NCBI RefSeq assembly: GCF_003703975.1
Contig: NZ_QTJY01000004.1
Coordinates: 62,001-126,000, forward strand
Direction: 5' to 3'
From: Larkinella soli
GTDB lineage: Bacteria; Bacteroidota; Bacteroidia; Cytophagales; Spirosomataceae
DNA length: 64,000 bases
Shown: piece by piece, positions 51,480-60,653 of the stretch
How positions within the stretch are numbered: position 1 is the stretch's first letter
Layout: each line of letters opens with the position of its first letter
Translations under genes and position numbers: made by a program
Notes under the pieces: model-generated
What the model saw: the letters and a program-made list of their open reading frames with translations, nothing else
The model's database searches: none
Told to the model about the DNA's origin: nothing

Positions 51480-52256
51480 TCAGCGAACCGACGGCCGGTT
51501 ACTCCGTTGCACCTCCGTGGGTGAAGGGCTGCCGGCCGGTGAAGCGGTGGCTCTTTCATAATCATCCAGGCATTTGTCCAGCGGTTTGCCCTGGATATGA
51601 ATACAATCGCAGAATTGACGGCAGGCCTCCGGATTCTTACTATTGCTGCACTGGCTATTACAGTCCGACAGGGTATTACGGGGCATTATGGAGTAGACGT
51701 TGGTAAGAACCAGTACAAGAAGAATGATGGTGGTGGTCACCCCCGCAAAAAAAGCAACCGGAAACTTCTTGTCCGGGACTGGCGGCTTTGAAGTGGTCTC
51801 CGCAACGGGAGCCTGGTGGAAGGGAAGAATGTATTTCAGCTTGTCGTAATCCCAGCAGAGGAGGTAGAGATTCGCCAGGACCATCAGGGGCGAAGAAAGG
51901 AGGGAGCCTTCAAAACGCACGGACAGCGACAGGAGGCAGATATTCAGGATGATCGGGAAGTAGAGAACCGCCCCCAGCGTTGCCGTAGGGGGAATAAGCA
52001 GAAGGACGGCCGACATCATCTGCAGGACGCCGATGAATGTATAATAATAGCCGGTATGAAACAGGGCTTCAAGATAATGGCCCATGGGGTGGTTGACGGA
52101 CAGTGAAGTAAACCGCTCCCCCAGGATCTTCACGAAACCCGACGGTAAAAACCCGGCCGCCAGCGCTACCCGGTTAAAGCGGGCAAAATAACGCAGCCAC
52201 CGGTTTTGTTTTGCCCGGAAATGCAGCCGGTCGAGGGTGGCGACCAGATCGATCAT
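51480..52256 (-). CDS. DoxX-like membrane protein with Cys-rich C-terminal tail
   Basis: 258 residues. The first 150 residues have DoxX-like helices (FNRVALAAGFLPSGFVKILGERF ... HYLEALFHTGYYYTFIGVLQMMSAVLLLIPPTATLGAVLYFPI). A further helix (PVAFFAGVTTTIILLVLVLTNVY) precedes an extracytoplasmic tail with six cysteines (SDCNSQCSNSKNPEACRQFCDCIHIQG ... DKCL). The tail is not typical of DoxX and may form disulfides. The next minus-strand gene upstream, another membrane protein, ends 65 bases away. Function unknown. Confidence 0.7.
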   Translation of the reverse strand: MIDLVATLDRLHFRAKQNRWLRYFARFNRVALAAGFLPSGFVKILGERFTSLSVNHPMGHYLEALFHTGYYYTFIGVLQMMSAVLLLIPPTATLGAVLYFPIILNICLLSLSVRFEGSLLSSPLMVLANLYLLCWDYDKLKYILPFHQAPVAETTSKPPVPDKKFPVAFFAGVTTTIILLVLVLTNVYSIMPRNTLSDCNSQCSNSKNPEACRQFCDCIHIQGKPLDKCLDDYERATASPAGSPSPTEVQRSNRPSVR

Positions 52257-52321
52257 ATTTCAGTAATCATTCCTTTTGGGACACGATGCTTTCCTGCCGT
52301 TGGGCCGACGCGGTTCGGCCC

Positions 52322-53578
52322 TTACCGGAACCCGAAGAACAGCGGGAATAAAAAGGCGACCACTCCGCTCCAGAGGCTGTATACCGGCAGGAAAAAGGCC
52401 ATCGACCGGCCTACCAGCGCGAGGTCGCTTTTCCGGGTCAGCGCGCTCAGAAGCCGCATGCTCATATAGATCAGGTGGCTCAGCATCAGCACGTTGGCGC
52501 CCAGCACCGCGGCCCGGTTGGGAGTCAGCCCCCATTCCGTAATCCTGAACAGGACGGCGGACAGGGCAATCCCGTTCACCAGTAAGGTCACCAGCGACAG
52601 CAGGAAAAGGATGAGAATCTGCGCCGAATTTTTGCCGGCCGGGGAAGTGTTTTCGGCCAGGGAGAAGAAGATCAGGGCCATGACACCGACCAGCAGGGCA
52701 TTGAAGAGCAGGAGAAATTCGCGGTCATGATACGGGTCCTTTCCCGAGAAAAGGGTAGCGACCAGATAGACCACCAGCACCACCAGCGCCACCGGGCTGA
52801 ACAGATTCGCAATGACCGGCGACACTTTACTGACCAGGGTCGGCTGGACCTGAATGAGAAACGTTCCGACGATGGGGACGGCGGCCAGCCCGCATACCAC
52901 CACATTATTGAAATAGAAGTCCTGAATGTGCCACCCGATCAGCTCGAACAGGCCGATGGTCAGCCCTGTCGTGAGGCCGCCGGCGATAAGAAGGAGGGCG
53001 GTCATGACGGCCAGCTCACCGTTGTAGCGCAGAAAACCCAGCCAGTTCACCCTGGCTTTCAGATTCCCTCCCCCAAACGTGAAGCCCAGCAGAGACCACA
53101 GCCATAGAGGCAGATGAATACAGGACAGGATCAGCGTATCGCCGGGTTTGCCCTGGGGTAACGAGTTGATAAACCCGACGGCGACCAGGATGAAGACCGA
53201 CAGCCAGGCAACGGTTTTCTTCGGAATCTGATTTTTCCAGCCGAAGTAGGCGATCAGAATGGGAAAAACGATGAAGCCGACGTTTCGCGTATAAAAAAAC
53301 TCCTTGTTCAGAGAGAGCAGTTCCGGCAGTTTAGCCAGAAAGGCGGCCAGCAGCGACGCGGCCACGACAAAAACCCGCTCCCGGGGCGTGCCCCAGAACA
53401 GGTCTTCCTGACCGAAGTTGAGCCGCTCGTTCCATCCTTCGGCCAGCGGGTTGTTTCGCAGCTGGGGATACAGGTCGTTGAAGGCCGTTCTGAAGGTCGG
53501 CCGGTTGCCCCGGTACAGCTTTTCCAGTTGCCGGGGGTTGTCCATGTTTAACAGGATCTCGTCGCGCATATTGAGCAT
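52322..53578 (-). CDS. Polytopic membrane protein, DUF4153-like
   Basis: 418 residues from the ATG complementary to 53576-53578 (MLNMRDEILLNMDNPRQLEKLYR). A soluble N-terminal 75 residues (RPTFRTAFNDLYPQLRNNPLAEGWNERLNF) precedes about ten membrane helices. It resembles DUF4153 proteins, though that call is tentative. A consensus promoter within an upstream extension (complement of 53606-53634) rules out the in-frame ATG at 53626. No known function. Confidence 0.6.
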   Translation of the reverse strand: MLNMRDEILLNMDNPRQLEKLYRGNRPTFRTAFNDLYPQLRNNPLAEGWNERLNFGQEDLFWGTPRERVFVVAASLLAAFLAKLPELLSLNKEFFYTRNVGFIVFPILIAYFGWKNQIPKKTVAWLSVFILVAVGFINSLPQGKPGDTLILSCIHLPLWLWSLLGFTFGGGNLKARVNWLGFLRYNGELAVMTALLLIAGGLTTGLTIGLFELIGWHIQDFYFNNVVVCGLAAVPIVGTFLIQVQPTLVSKVSPVIANLFSPVALVVLVVYLVATLFSGKDPYHDREFLLLFNALLVGVMALIFFSLAENTSPAGKNSAQILILFLLSLVTLLVNGIALSAVLFRITEWGLTPNRAAVLGANVLMLSHLIYMSMRLLSALTRKSDLALVGRSMAFFLPVYSLWSGVVAFLFPLFFGFR

Positions 53579-53605
53579 TGAAATGTCTGAAAGTACTTTG
53601 TGTTT

Positions 53606-53634
53606 CAAAGTTAGAAATGTTTTCAATTGTGCAA
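53606..53634 (-). promoter_or_regulatory. Promoter of the DUF4153-like gene
   Basis: Minus strand: TTG (complement of 53632-53634), 18-base spacer, TAACTTTG (complement of 53606-53613), an exact TAnnTTTG. It decides the coding start at 53578. Confidence 0.75.
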
Positions 53635-53785
53635 CCGATACAAGCTAAAAAATTTTGGAATATGATCAGGCGGACGACTGGGTTAATCCGGAGTGATTTC
53701 GAACAAAGCGGACGACCGCCGTATTGCTTCCTTGGGTAAACTGTTAAATTTAACTCCGCTTACGGGATTCCGGATCTTGATTGCA

Positions 53786-56700
53786 ATGCGGAGCAGAAAA
53801 AACCATCAGGAAAAACTCGTCCTTATTCTCAGCTTTCCGGTTCAGCAAAGAGGACGGTATGGTCTTTTGTGCTTGTTTCGCGGCTTTATTGCGCTGGCTT
53901 TTATCCTGAACGGTCCTGCTTTACGGGGTCAAAGCGAACCGATCCCCGGCAATCCGGAATACCGGATTACCCGGCGGATGCTTTCCATCGAGAACGGGCT
54001 GGCTTCTCACGAGGTGTTTTGCGGGGTGCAGGATCGTGCAGGGTTTTTGTGGTTCGGCACCCGCAACGGCCTGAACCGATATGATGGGAAACAGTGCATG
54101 CTTTTTACCCGGCAACGGCATAAACTACAGGATAACAAGGTGGTGCAGTTGGCGAAGGACGACGCCAATCACCTGTTTATACAATACGGCAGCACGGGGT
54201 TCCAGCTCACCACCAACGGAAAAGTGGATGTGATGGATGCCACGACGCACGAAATAAAAACACTCACGGCGGCTTTTCCGAACCTGCCGTTTAAAGAGCA
54301 GGATGTTTACTGGATCGCCAATGATGGGACGGAGGAAGTCAGTTTTTTAACGTCCTTTCCGTTCCGGTACTGGAGATATTCGGCCGGAAAGGGGTTTCGC
54401 CTTCGCTATGAAATGAAGGGCTGGACGCCGTTGGATACGGTGATGAATCACCGCGTGACGGGCCCCGTCTGTACCTTCGGTAACGGCAAGGCATTACTGA
54501 AAATAACCAATCAGGCTCCGCAGTACCTGATCACCGCCGATACGGTTTCTGCCTTCACTCAAAAGGATGTCTTGCGGTCGTTACCCATCGGGTTTACCCG
54601 GGATAACCACCTGCTGATCACCTACAATACCAAAATGGACGCGGATCATTTTGCGGTTGGAAGGGTTACCCGAAACGGCCGGCCTGAAACCGTTACCGAT
54701 CTCCGGAAATATAACGTGGACGCAGTAAAAGGCCGCTACTGGTACCAGATTGTAACCTCTACGCATGGTCTTGCTTCCGTTTTGTACATCAGTACGGATG
54801 CGCTATACCTGTGGAATGAAAATTCGTTCCTGACAGTGCTTTCCCGACCAGATCTGAAGGGGTTCGAGAATCTGTTTATTTACAAACTTTTTCCGGACAA
54901 TCTGGGCAACCTCTGGCTTTGTACTTCGCTCGGGGTGTTTCAGCTGACCGTCGAAAGGAATCGGTTTGAACCCTATTTCTCTTCGAACCGGCAAACGATT
55001 CAGCCCAATAGTCAGGCCCGGGGAATCTATGCGGAAACATCCGGCCCGGTTGTCGCCAACCTATGGAGCCATACGTTCAGCCGGCAGGGCAAAACCATGC
55101 AGGCCGTCGCCGATGAGGAGATCAAGTATGCGGTTGTCAAACACCGGTCGGCGTTGTACGTCGGTGGTAACAATCTGTTTCGGTATGACGAAATAAAAAA
55201 TACCATCACCAAACAGCCGGGCGGGCAGGGTTCTGAAATATGGTCGATGTTTTCGCTGAATGACAGCCTGTTGCTTCTGGGCAGAACCACCGGTCTTTCC
55301 CTCTTTCACTCCGGTACCGGTCAGTTTGCCCCCATTTCCATTGCGACACCCAATACGCCCGGGCCTAAATTTGTGTACCGTTTTTTCAAGGATCGAACCG
55401 GCATCGTCTGGGCGGTGGCCGAGAACGGGCTGTATAAACTGGTCGCCGGCCGGTACCCGACTTCCGGCCATTCCAGGTGGTCGGTGGTGAAAGTGCAGTC
55501 CGCTTTTCTGAACGGGCTGAATTTGCTGGATGCCTGTCAGGATACCAACGGGGTTTTCTGGCTGGCGACCAATGGCGAAGGACTCTACCGTTGGGACCCC
55601 AAAACCGGCTTGTCCCGGCAATTCAATATCCCGGAGGGCTTTCCTTCCGATGTTTTGTACCGGATTGAACCCGACGAATTCGACCATCTCTGGATCAGTT
55701 CCGATTACGGCCTGATTCGCTTTCACCGGAGAACGTTTCAGGTGAACACGTACACCACCGTCGACGGCATTTCGCACAATGAGTTCAACCGGACTTCGTC
55801 CTTCAAAGGCCCGGATGGCCGGCTGTTTTTCGGCGGAATCGACGGGGTAAATGCCTTTTATCCCCGCGACTTCGAGGCCGACACCAACACGCTTCAGGTG
55901 CCGTTGAGCATCATTGCCTTTAACCAGTTCGTCGGTTCTCAAAACCGGCTGGTCAACAAAACGGCGGAGCTGCTCACCACCTCCCGGATTACGCTGACGC
56001 CCGACGATAAATTCTTTACGCTTGAGTTTCAATTGCTGGATTTTACCAATGAGGAAGGGCATCGGTACGCCTATCAAATCGAAGGCGTCGATAAAGACTG
56101 GATTTATATCGGCGAAAATTCCATTCGTATCAGCGGCCTGCCATACGGAACCTTTACGCTGCGTATCAAAGGCCAGAACGGGCGGGGTGGATGGAGTAAA
56201 CGTGAAATACGTTTACCGGTAACCGTTTTAAAGCCTTTTTATATTCAATGGTGGTTCATTACGCTAACCGCCCTGCTGTTTCTTCTAACCGTTTACTTCA
56301 TCGTACGTTTCAGAATCAGACAGTTAGCCGCCGATAAACGCAAACTGGAGCAGACGGTCAGCGAGCGGACGGCCCAGTTGAAACAATCCCTCTCGGAGCA
56401 GTCGGTACTGCTGCTGGAAAAGGATGTACTAATGAAGGAAATTCACCACCGGGTCAAGAATAACCTACAGGTTATTTCGAGCCTGCTGGAGCTGCAAAGC
56501 AAGGGATTAAGTGATGAAAAGGCCCGGGATGCCTTGCGGGAGGGCCAGAATCGGGTGCGAAGCATCGCGCTGATTCACCAGAATCTGTATCAGTTTGAAA
56601 ACCTCAGTACGATCGATCTGAAACGGTTTGTCGGCGACCTGTGCCGACAGGTGCAGAGCGTATTTCAAAGACAACATACGGTAGCCGTCCGGATTACCGT

Positions 56701-57040
56701 ACCGGAGTTGCCTCTGGATATTGATTCGGCCGTTCCGCTGGGATTGATTCTGAACGAATTACTGTCCAACTCCTTCAAGTATGCTTTTGCCGATAGGACC
56801 GGCGGTGAAATAAGGCTGGAAATACGCGCCCTGACCAACGGGACCTTCCAATTGATGTATTCCGATAACGGACCGGGTCTGCCGGCCGATTTTGATCCGG
56901 TCAGGGCCACAACGCTCGGTCTGCAACTGGTCAACGACCTGAGCCGGCAAATTGGAGGCCGTGTGCAGTATGCCACCCGGAACGGGGCGGTCTTCACCAT
57001 TCCGTTTACGAATCGAGAAACGCGCAAAAACGAAGATTAA
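53786..57040 (+). CDS. Two-component-propeller sensor histidine kinase (Reg_prop, Y_Y_Y, HisKA_2)
   Basis: 1084 residues from the ATG at 53786; a GTG at 53693 is an alternative. A signal anchor (about residues 28-48) is followed by a large periplasmic propeller (opening YRITRRMLSIENGLASHEVFCGVQDRAGFLWFGTRNGLNRYDG; later LLDACQDTNGVFWLATNGEGLYRWD and FDHLWISSDYGLIRFHRRTF), a Y_Y_Y domain (RYAYQIEGVDKDWIYIGEN), one helix (WWFITLTALLFLLTVYFIVRF), and a HisKA_2 kinase with EIHHRVKNNLQVISSLLELQ and NELLSNSFKYAF. These kinases usually sense extracellular signals or sugars. A LytTR regulator starts 5 bases later. Confidence 0.9.
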   Translation: MRSRKNHQEKLVLILSFPVQQRGRYGLLCLFRGFIALAFILNGPALRGQSEPIPGNPEYRITRRMLSIENGLASHEVFCGVQDRAGFLWFGTRNGLNRYDGKQCMLFTRQRHKLQDNKVVQLAKDDANHLFIQYGSTGFQLTTNGKVDVMDATTHEIKTLTAAFPNLPFKEQDVYWIANDGTEEVSFLTSFPFRYWRYSAGKGFRLRYEMKGWTPLDTVMNHRVTGPVCTFGNGKALLKITNQAPQYLITADTVSAFTQKDVLRSLPIGFTRDNHLLITYNTKMDADHFAVGRVTRNGRPETVTDLRKYNVDAVKGRYWYQIVTSTHGLASVLYISTDALYLWNENSFLTVLSRPDLKGFENLFIYKLFPDNLGNLWLCTSLGVFQLTVERNRFEPYFSSNRQTIQPNSQARGIYAETSGPVVANLWSHTFSRQGKTMQAVADEEIKYAVVKHRSALYVGGNNLFRYDEIKNTITKQPGGQGSEIWSMFSLNDSLLLLGRTTGLSLFHSGTGQFAPISIATPNTPGPKFVYRFFKDRTGIVWAVAENGLYKLVAGRYPTSGHSRWSVVKVQSAFLNGLNLLDACQDTNGVFWLATNGEGLYRWDPKTGLSRQFNIPEGFPSDVLYRIEPDEFDHLWISSDYGLIRFHRRTFQVNTYTTVDGISHNEFNRTSSFKGPDGRLFFGGIDGVNAFYPRDFEADTNTLQVPLSIIAFNQFVGSQNRLVNKTAELLTTSRITLTPDDKFFTLEFQLLDFTNEEGHRYAYQIEGVDKDWIYIGENSIRISGLPYGTFTLRIKGQNGRGGWSKREIRLPVTVLKPFYIQWWFITLTALLFLLTVYFIVRFRIRQLAADKRKLEQTVSERTAQLKQSLSEQSVLLLEKDVLMKEIHHRVKNNLQVISSLLELQSKGLSDEKARDALREGQNRVRSIALIHQNLYQFENLSTIDLKRFVGDLCRQVQSVFQRQHTVAVRITVPELPLDIDSAVPLGLILNELLSNSFKYAFADRTGGEIRLEIRALTNGTFQLMYSDNGPGLPADFDPVRATTLGLQLVNDLSRQIGGRVQYATRNGAVFTIPFTNRETRKNED

Positions 57041-57045
57041 AACTC

Positions 57046-57786
57046 ATGGCTGTTCTGAAAATAGGGATCGTAGAAGATGAACTGGTAATTGCCCGAACCA
57101 TTTCGCATACCCTCGAAGAATTAGGCTACTCGCCCTGCGGCCCGGCCATCAACTATACCGAAGCGCTGGAATTGCTCGAACTTGACAAACCGGATTTACT
57201 CCTGCTCGACATCCAGTTAGCAGGCCGCAAAGACGGCATCGACGTTGCCCGGAAGCTGAACCAGGTTCACCCGATACCGTTTATCTTTTTAACCGCCAAC
57301 AGCGATCCCGAAACCATCGACCGGGCTAAAACGGTAAAACCGCATGCATACATCGTCAAGCCTTTTACCAAAGAGGAGCTGTATGCCGCCATCGAAATTG
57401 CGTTCAGTAATTTCACGGAAAGGCGGATGAAGGGGATACCGGCACCGGGAGTATCCCCTCCCGCAAGAAGTTTTGTGTTTGTGAAGGAGGGATACGTCTT
57501 CCGAAAAGTATTTTTCAATGAGTTGCTCTTTCTGGAAAGCGACGCCAATTATGTGACCCTGCATCTGAAGTCGCATCGGAAAATCATGGTGCGTTCCACC
57601 ATCCAGGATTTTATGGAGCAGCTGGACCCCGCTCTGTTCCTTCGCATCCACCGTAGTTATTCCGTCAACCTAAGCCTTATCGACGATATCTTCCCGACGG
57701 AGATTGCCGTACAGGGTTCGAAAATTCCCATTGGTAAATCCTACCGGGAAGATCTTCATAAAGCACTTGGCATTAAGGATTCCTGA
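57046..57786 (+). CDS. LytTR-family response regulator
   Basis: 246 residues. Receiver with phosphoacceptor D55 (DLLLLDIQL), acidic pair E10-D11 and K near 105 (YIVKPFTKEE); C-terminal LytTR DNA-binding domain (FVFVKEGYVFRKVFFNELLFLESDANYVTLHLKSHRKIMVRSTIQDFMEQL ... FLRIHRSYSVNLSLID). It forms a pair with the propeller kinase 5 bases upstream. Targets are unknown; the downstream zinc-ribbon, peroxiredoxin and flavoprotein genes are candidates by position only. Confidence 0.94.
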   Translation: MAVLKIGIVEDELVIARTISHTLEELGYSPCGPAINYTEALELLELDKPDLLLLDIQLAGRKDGIDVARKLNQVHPIPFIFLTANSDPETIDRAKTVKPHAYIVKPFTKEELYAAIEIAFSNFTERRMKGIPAPGVSPPARSFVFVKEGYVFRKVFFNELLFLESDANYVTLHLKSHRKIMVRSTIQDFMEQLDPALFLRIHRSYSVNLSLIDDIFPTEIAVQGSKIPIGKSYREDLHKALGIKDS

Positions 57787-57907
57787 TTGAATCCCGTCAT
57801 TCAAGGAAGAGAAATGCGGGCCGGCCGGCGGGGCCATGCCGTCAACCGTCGATTCCTCCCCAAGTTCCCGTCATCCGTCCCTTCCTGGTTACATTCGTCC
57901 CTTTTTT

Positions 57908-57938
57908 TTGACAGGGCCGGTAAACCGATCCACTTTTG
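57908..57938 (+). promoter_or_regulatory. Promoter of the zinc-ribbon gene
   Basis: TTG at 57908-57910, 20-base spacer, CACTTTTG at 57931-57938 (one base from TAnnTTTG). The start codon at 57947 would leave almost no leader. Confidence 0.5.
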
Positions 57939-57946
57939 GTTCCGGT

Positions 57947-58144
57947 ATGGGCTTGCTGGATCTGGATAAAATCATCATTAAACGGACGATTCTGGGCATC
58001 CGGTGCTCCGCCTGCGGTGGCAATCTGGCAGCGACGACCACAAAATCAATGCGTGCACGGCTGATCCGATGGCTGTCACTGGGGTCCGTGAAGCCCAAAA
58101 ATTACGAATGCGAACAGTGTCGGAAACGCTACCTGCTGCTCTAA
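57947..58144 (+). CDS. Small zinc-ribbon protein
   Basis: 65 residues from the ATG at 57947. Two CxxC pairs, CSAC (about residues 18-21) and CEQC (about 55-58), separated by a basic helix (TTKSMRARLIRWLSLGSVKPK), indicate a zinc ribbon. A longer frame from 57836 covers the promoter. No family name recognised; a nucleic-acid or redox role is possible. The peroxiredoxin gene follows 46 bases later and may share its transcript. Confidence 0.6.
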   Translation: MGLLDLDKIIIKRTILGIRCSACGGNLAATTTKSMRARLIRWLSLGSVKPKNYECEQCRKRYLLL

Positions 58145-58190
58145 GTGAAACAGTGCCTGCTCATTCAAAAACCTCTAACCAATAACCATT

Positions 58191-58853
58191 ATGAGTCTCA
58201 GATTAGGCGACATCGCTCCCGATTTTCAGGCGGAAACGACCCAGGGTACCCTCCGGTTTCATGACTGGATGGGCGACGGCTGGGCCATTTTGTTCTCTCA
58301 CCCTAAAGACTTTACGCCGGTATGTACCACCGAACTGGGGTATATGGCCCGCCTGGCCTCCGAGTTTGAAAAGCGGAACTGCAAGGTAATCGGGCTCAGC
58401 GTCGATCCGGTCGAGAACCACCTGAAGTGGAAAGTCGATATTGAGGAAACGCAAAATTACCCGGTCAATTACCCGATGATCGGAGATTCCGACCTGGCGG
58501 TGGCTAAGCTGTACGACATGCTTCCGGCCGATGAGCCGGGTACCTCGGAAGGCCGGACAGCGGCCACCAATCACACCGTCCGGACGGTTTTTGTGGTCGG
58601 CCCCGACAAAAAAATCAAGTTACACCTTACGTATCCGATGACCACCGGCCGCAACTTTAACGAAATCCTGCGGGTCCTGGATTCAATGCAGCTGACGGCG
58701 GCCCACAAAGTGGCGACGCCGGTCAACTGGGAGGACGGTGACGATGTCATTATCGTTCCGGCGGTTTCAGATGCGGAAGCCAGAGAGAAGTACCCGAACG
58801 GCTGGAAAACCGTAAAACCGTATCTACGGATGGTGCCGCAGCCGGGTAATTGA
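58191..58853 (+). CDS. 1-Cys (Prx6-type) peroxiredoxin
   Basis: 220 residues. The N-terminal GDIAPDFQAETTQGTLRFHDWMGDGWAILFSHPKDFTPVCTTELG contains the peroxidatic C45 in PVCTTE; RTVFVVGPDKKIKLHLTYPMTTGRNFNEILRVLDSMQ and the C-terminal dimer domain (VNWEDGDDVIIVPAVSDAEAREKYPNGWKTVKPYLR) are typical of Prx6. It reduces hydrogen peroxide and organic hydroperoxides with thiols. A flavoprotein gene follows 9 bases later, perhaps in one operon. Confidence 0.93.
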   Translation: MSLRLGDIAPDFQAETTQGTLRFHDWMGDGWAILFSHPKDFTPVCTTELGYMARLASEFEKRNCKVIGLSVDPVENHLKWKVDIEETQNYPVNYPMIGDSDLAVAKLYDMLPADEPGTSEGRTAATNHTVRTVFVVGPDKKIKLHLTYPMTTGRNFNEILRVLDSMQLTAAHKVATPVNWEDGDDVIIVPAVSDAEAREKYPNGWKTVKPYLRMVPQPGN

Positions 58854-58862
58854 TCTGATCTC

Positions 58863-59996
58863 ATGAAATTACGTGTATTGGTATTGGGAGCAGGCTTCGG
58901 TGGCCTGGAACTCACCACGATTCTCTCGGAAGCCCTTGGCGACCAGCTCGACCTTACCCTGATCGACCAGAACGATTCGTTTTATTTCGGCTTTTCGAAG
59001 CTGGATGTGATGTTCGGCCGGAAGCGGCCCGATGCGGTCAGGATTCCGTACCGGCATCTGGTTAAACCGGGGGTGCGATTTCTCCAGGAAACGATCACGG
59101 CGATCGATCCGGTCGCCAAAAAGGTCACGACCCGGAACGCTTCCTTCACGGCGGACGTGCTGGTGGTAGCGCTGGGGGCAGACTACGACCTGGCCGCCAC
59201 ACCAGGTCTGCTGGAGGGGGGCAATGAATACTACTCCTTTGAAGGCGCTGAAAAATTACGGGAGGTGCTTCCCGGCTTTTCGAAAGGCGATGTCATCGTC
59301 GGCGTATGTGGGGCACCGTTCAAATGCCCTCCGGCACCCAGCGAAGCGGCTCTGATGGTGCATGATTACCTCACCACACGGGGTGTGCGGGACGCCTGTA
59401 CCATCAGCCTGGTCATGCCCTTCGGCTCCCCGATTCCGCCCTCGCCCGATACCTCGAAAGCATTGCTCAGGGCTTTTGAAGAACGGAATATCCGGTTTGT
59501 TCCCCAACGAAAGGTGCGTTTGCTGGATGCCGCCCGGAAAATGGTGACGCTGGATGATGCCACGGAGATGCCGTATGATTTATTCCTCGGTATTCCCAAG
59601 CATGTGGTCCCGGAGGTTGTCCTGCAAAGCGGGCTGGCAGTCGACGGGTGGATTCCGGTGGATAGAACGGACCTGCAAACCCGCTATCCTGGTGTATATG
59701 CCATCGGGGACGTAACCAGTGTCGGTACGCCAAAAGCCGGGGTCTTTGCAGAAGGGGCCGCCAAAATTGCGGCAGCGTCCATCATCGCAGCCTTGAAAGG
59801 CAATAAAAATCCGTTCGCCTATACGGGGGCCGGTTCGTGCTACATCGAATTTGGCGAGGGTAAGGTAGGGCGGGTGGATGTTGATTTTTTCTCCGGCCCC
59901 AAACCGCAGGGGATTCATCACGAACCCTCAGAAATGCTGGTAGCCGATAAGGACTATTTTGGATCAAGCCGGAAAGCCCGCTGGTTCGGGGCCTAA
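58863..59996 (+). CDS. FAD-dependent oxidoreductase of the sulfide:quinone / NDH-2-like type
   Basis: 377 residues. Rossmann motif VLVLGAGFGGLE (about residues 5-16); a second nucleotide region near 140 with GVCGAPFKCPPAPSEAA, where the two cysteines recall the sulfide:quinone reductase and flavocytochrome c group; and the FAD-closing YPGVYAIGDVTSVGTPKAGVFAEG (about 280-303). No membrane helix is evident. Substrate could be sulfide, a quinone or a ferredoxin-like partner; the call beyond FAD oxidoreductase is tentative. It stands 9 bases after the peroxiredoxin gene and 45 before a small gene on the same strand, suggesting an oxidative-stress operon. Confidence 0.82.
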   Translation: MKLRVLVLGAGFGGLELTTILSEALGDQLDLTLIDQNDSFYFGFSKLDVMFGRKRPDAVRIPYRHLVKPGVRFLQETITAIDPVAKKVTTRNASFTADVLVVALGADYDLAATPGLLEGGNEYYSFEGAEKLREVLPGFSKGDVIVGVCGAPFKCPPAPSEAALMVHDYLTTRGVRDACTISLVMPFGSPIPPSPDTSKALLRAFEERNIRFVPQRKVRLLDAARKMVTLDDATEMPYDLFLGIPKHVVPEVVLQSGLAVDGWIPVDRTDLQTRYPGVYAIGDVTSVGTPKAGVFAEGAAKIAAASIIAALKGNKNPFAYTGAGSCYIEFGEGKVGRVDVDFFSGPKPQGIHHEPSEMLVADKDYFGSSRKARWFGA

Positions 59997-60041
59997 CCCC
60001 GGCCGCACTGCAATGATCGTTCACCGACAACCTCTCAAACC

Positions 60042-60314
60042 ATGCCGACGTATCTGGTTGAAATCCCGCACTCTGAAAAGGTTTCAGAATGTAAAAAAGT
60101 GATCAGCGTTTTTCTGACCTCCGGTTCGCACGTGATTTCCCAGGCGCACTGGGGTTGCAAAGACGGGGTTCATAAATTGTGGTTTATTTACGATTTTGAG
60201 AATAAGGAAAGTGCACTTCGGGCCATTCCGCCCCTCCTGCGTCCTCAGGCCCAGATCATCGAGCTGGTGAAGTTCAGGGTAGAAGACGTCATGCAGTATA
60301 CACAAGACGACTAA
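60042..60314 (+). CDS. Hypothetical small protein
   Basis: 90 residues, ferredoxin-like alternation of strands and helices (MPTYLVEIPHSEKVSECKKVISVFLTSGSHVISQAHWGC ... LWFIYDFENKESALRAIPPLLRPQAQIIELVKF). One Cys in WGCKDG. I do not recognise a named family. It is last in the row of genes from the zinc ribbon through the flavoprotein and precedes a bidirectional terminator. Confidence 0.6.
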   Translation: MPTYLVEIPHSEKVSECKKVISVFLTSGSHVISQAHWGCKDGVHKLWFIYDFENKESALRAIPPLLRPQAQIIELVKFRVEDVMQYTQDD

Positions 60315-60392
60315 GGCGGTATGGCCGGCTTTGCCCTGAAAAGCCGGCGGAATGCCGAACGGGCACAATCAAATGACATACGACACAAAAGC

Positions 60393-60432
60393 AAAAGCCA
60401 TAACCCACTGAAATCAGTTTGTTATGGCTTTT
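60393..60432. terminator. Bidirectional terminator between the small gene and tRNA-Leu
   Basis: AAAAGCCATAAC (60393-60404) and GTTATGGCTTTT (60421-60432) form a perfect 12-bp stem with a 16-base loop. Confidence 0.85.
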
Positions 60433-60437
60433 AGTCG

Positions 60438-60521
60438 TGCCGAAGGCGAGACTCGAACTCGCATGGGCTCACACCCACACGCCCCTGAAACGTGCGTGTC
60501 TACCAATTTCACCACTTCGGC
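60438..60521 (-). tRNA. tRNA-Leu (anticodon CAG)
   Basis: On the minus strand 84 bases fold with acceptor GCCGAAG/CTTCGGC plus A73, a D arm with AATTGGTAGAC, anticodon loop TTTCAGG, a long variable arm and a T arm GCGAG-TTCGAGT-CTCGC. The long variable arm and CAG anticodon identify tRNA-Leu. CCA is not encoded. Confidence 0.95.
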
Positions 60522-60546
60522 ATTCGCTTCCCGTGAATTGGGACTG

Positions 60547-60554
60547 CAAAGATG
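60547..60554 (-). promoter_or_regulatory. -7-like element of tRNA-Leu
   Basis: Minus-strand CATCTTTG, one base from TAnnTTTG, 26 bases before the tRNA; a TTG lies about 20 bases further upstream. Confidence 0.5.
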
Positions 60555-60653
60555 TGGCATTTCAGCAAATCATGCAAGATGACGCCCCTTTTTTCTGAAG
60601 AAAATTTTCGGTTTTCCTTAACTCCCTGACCGCCGGGCCATAAGGGCCGGGCG

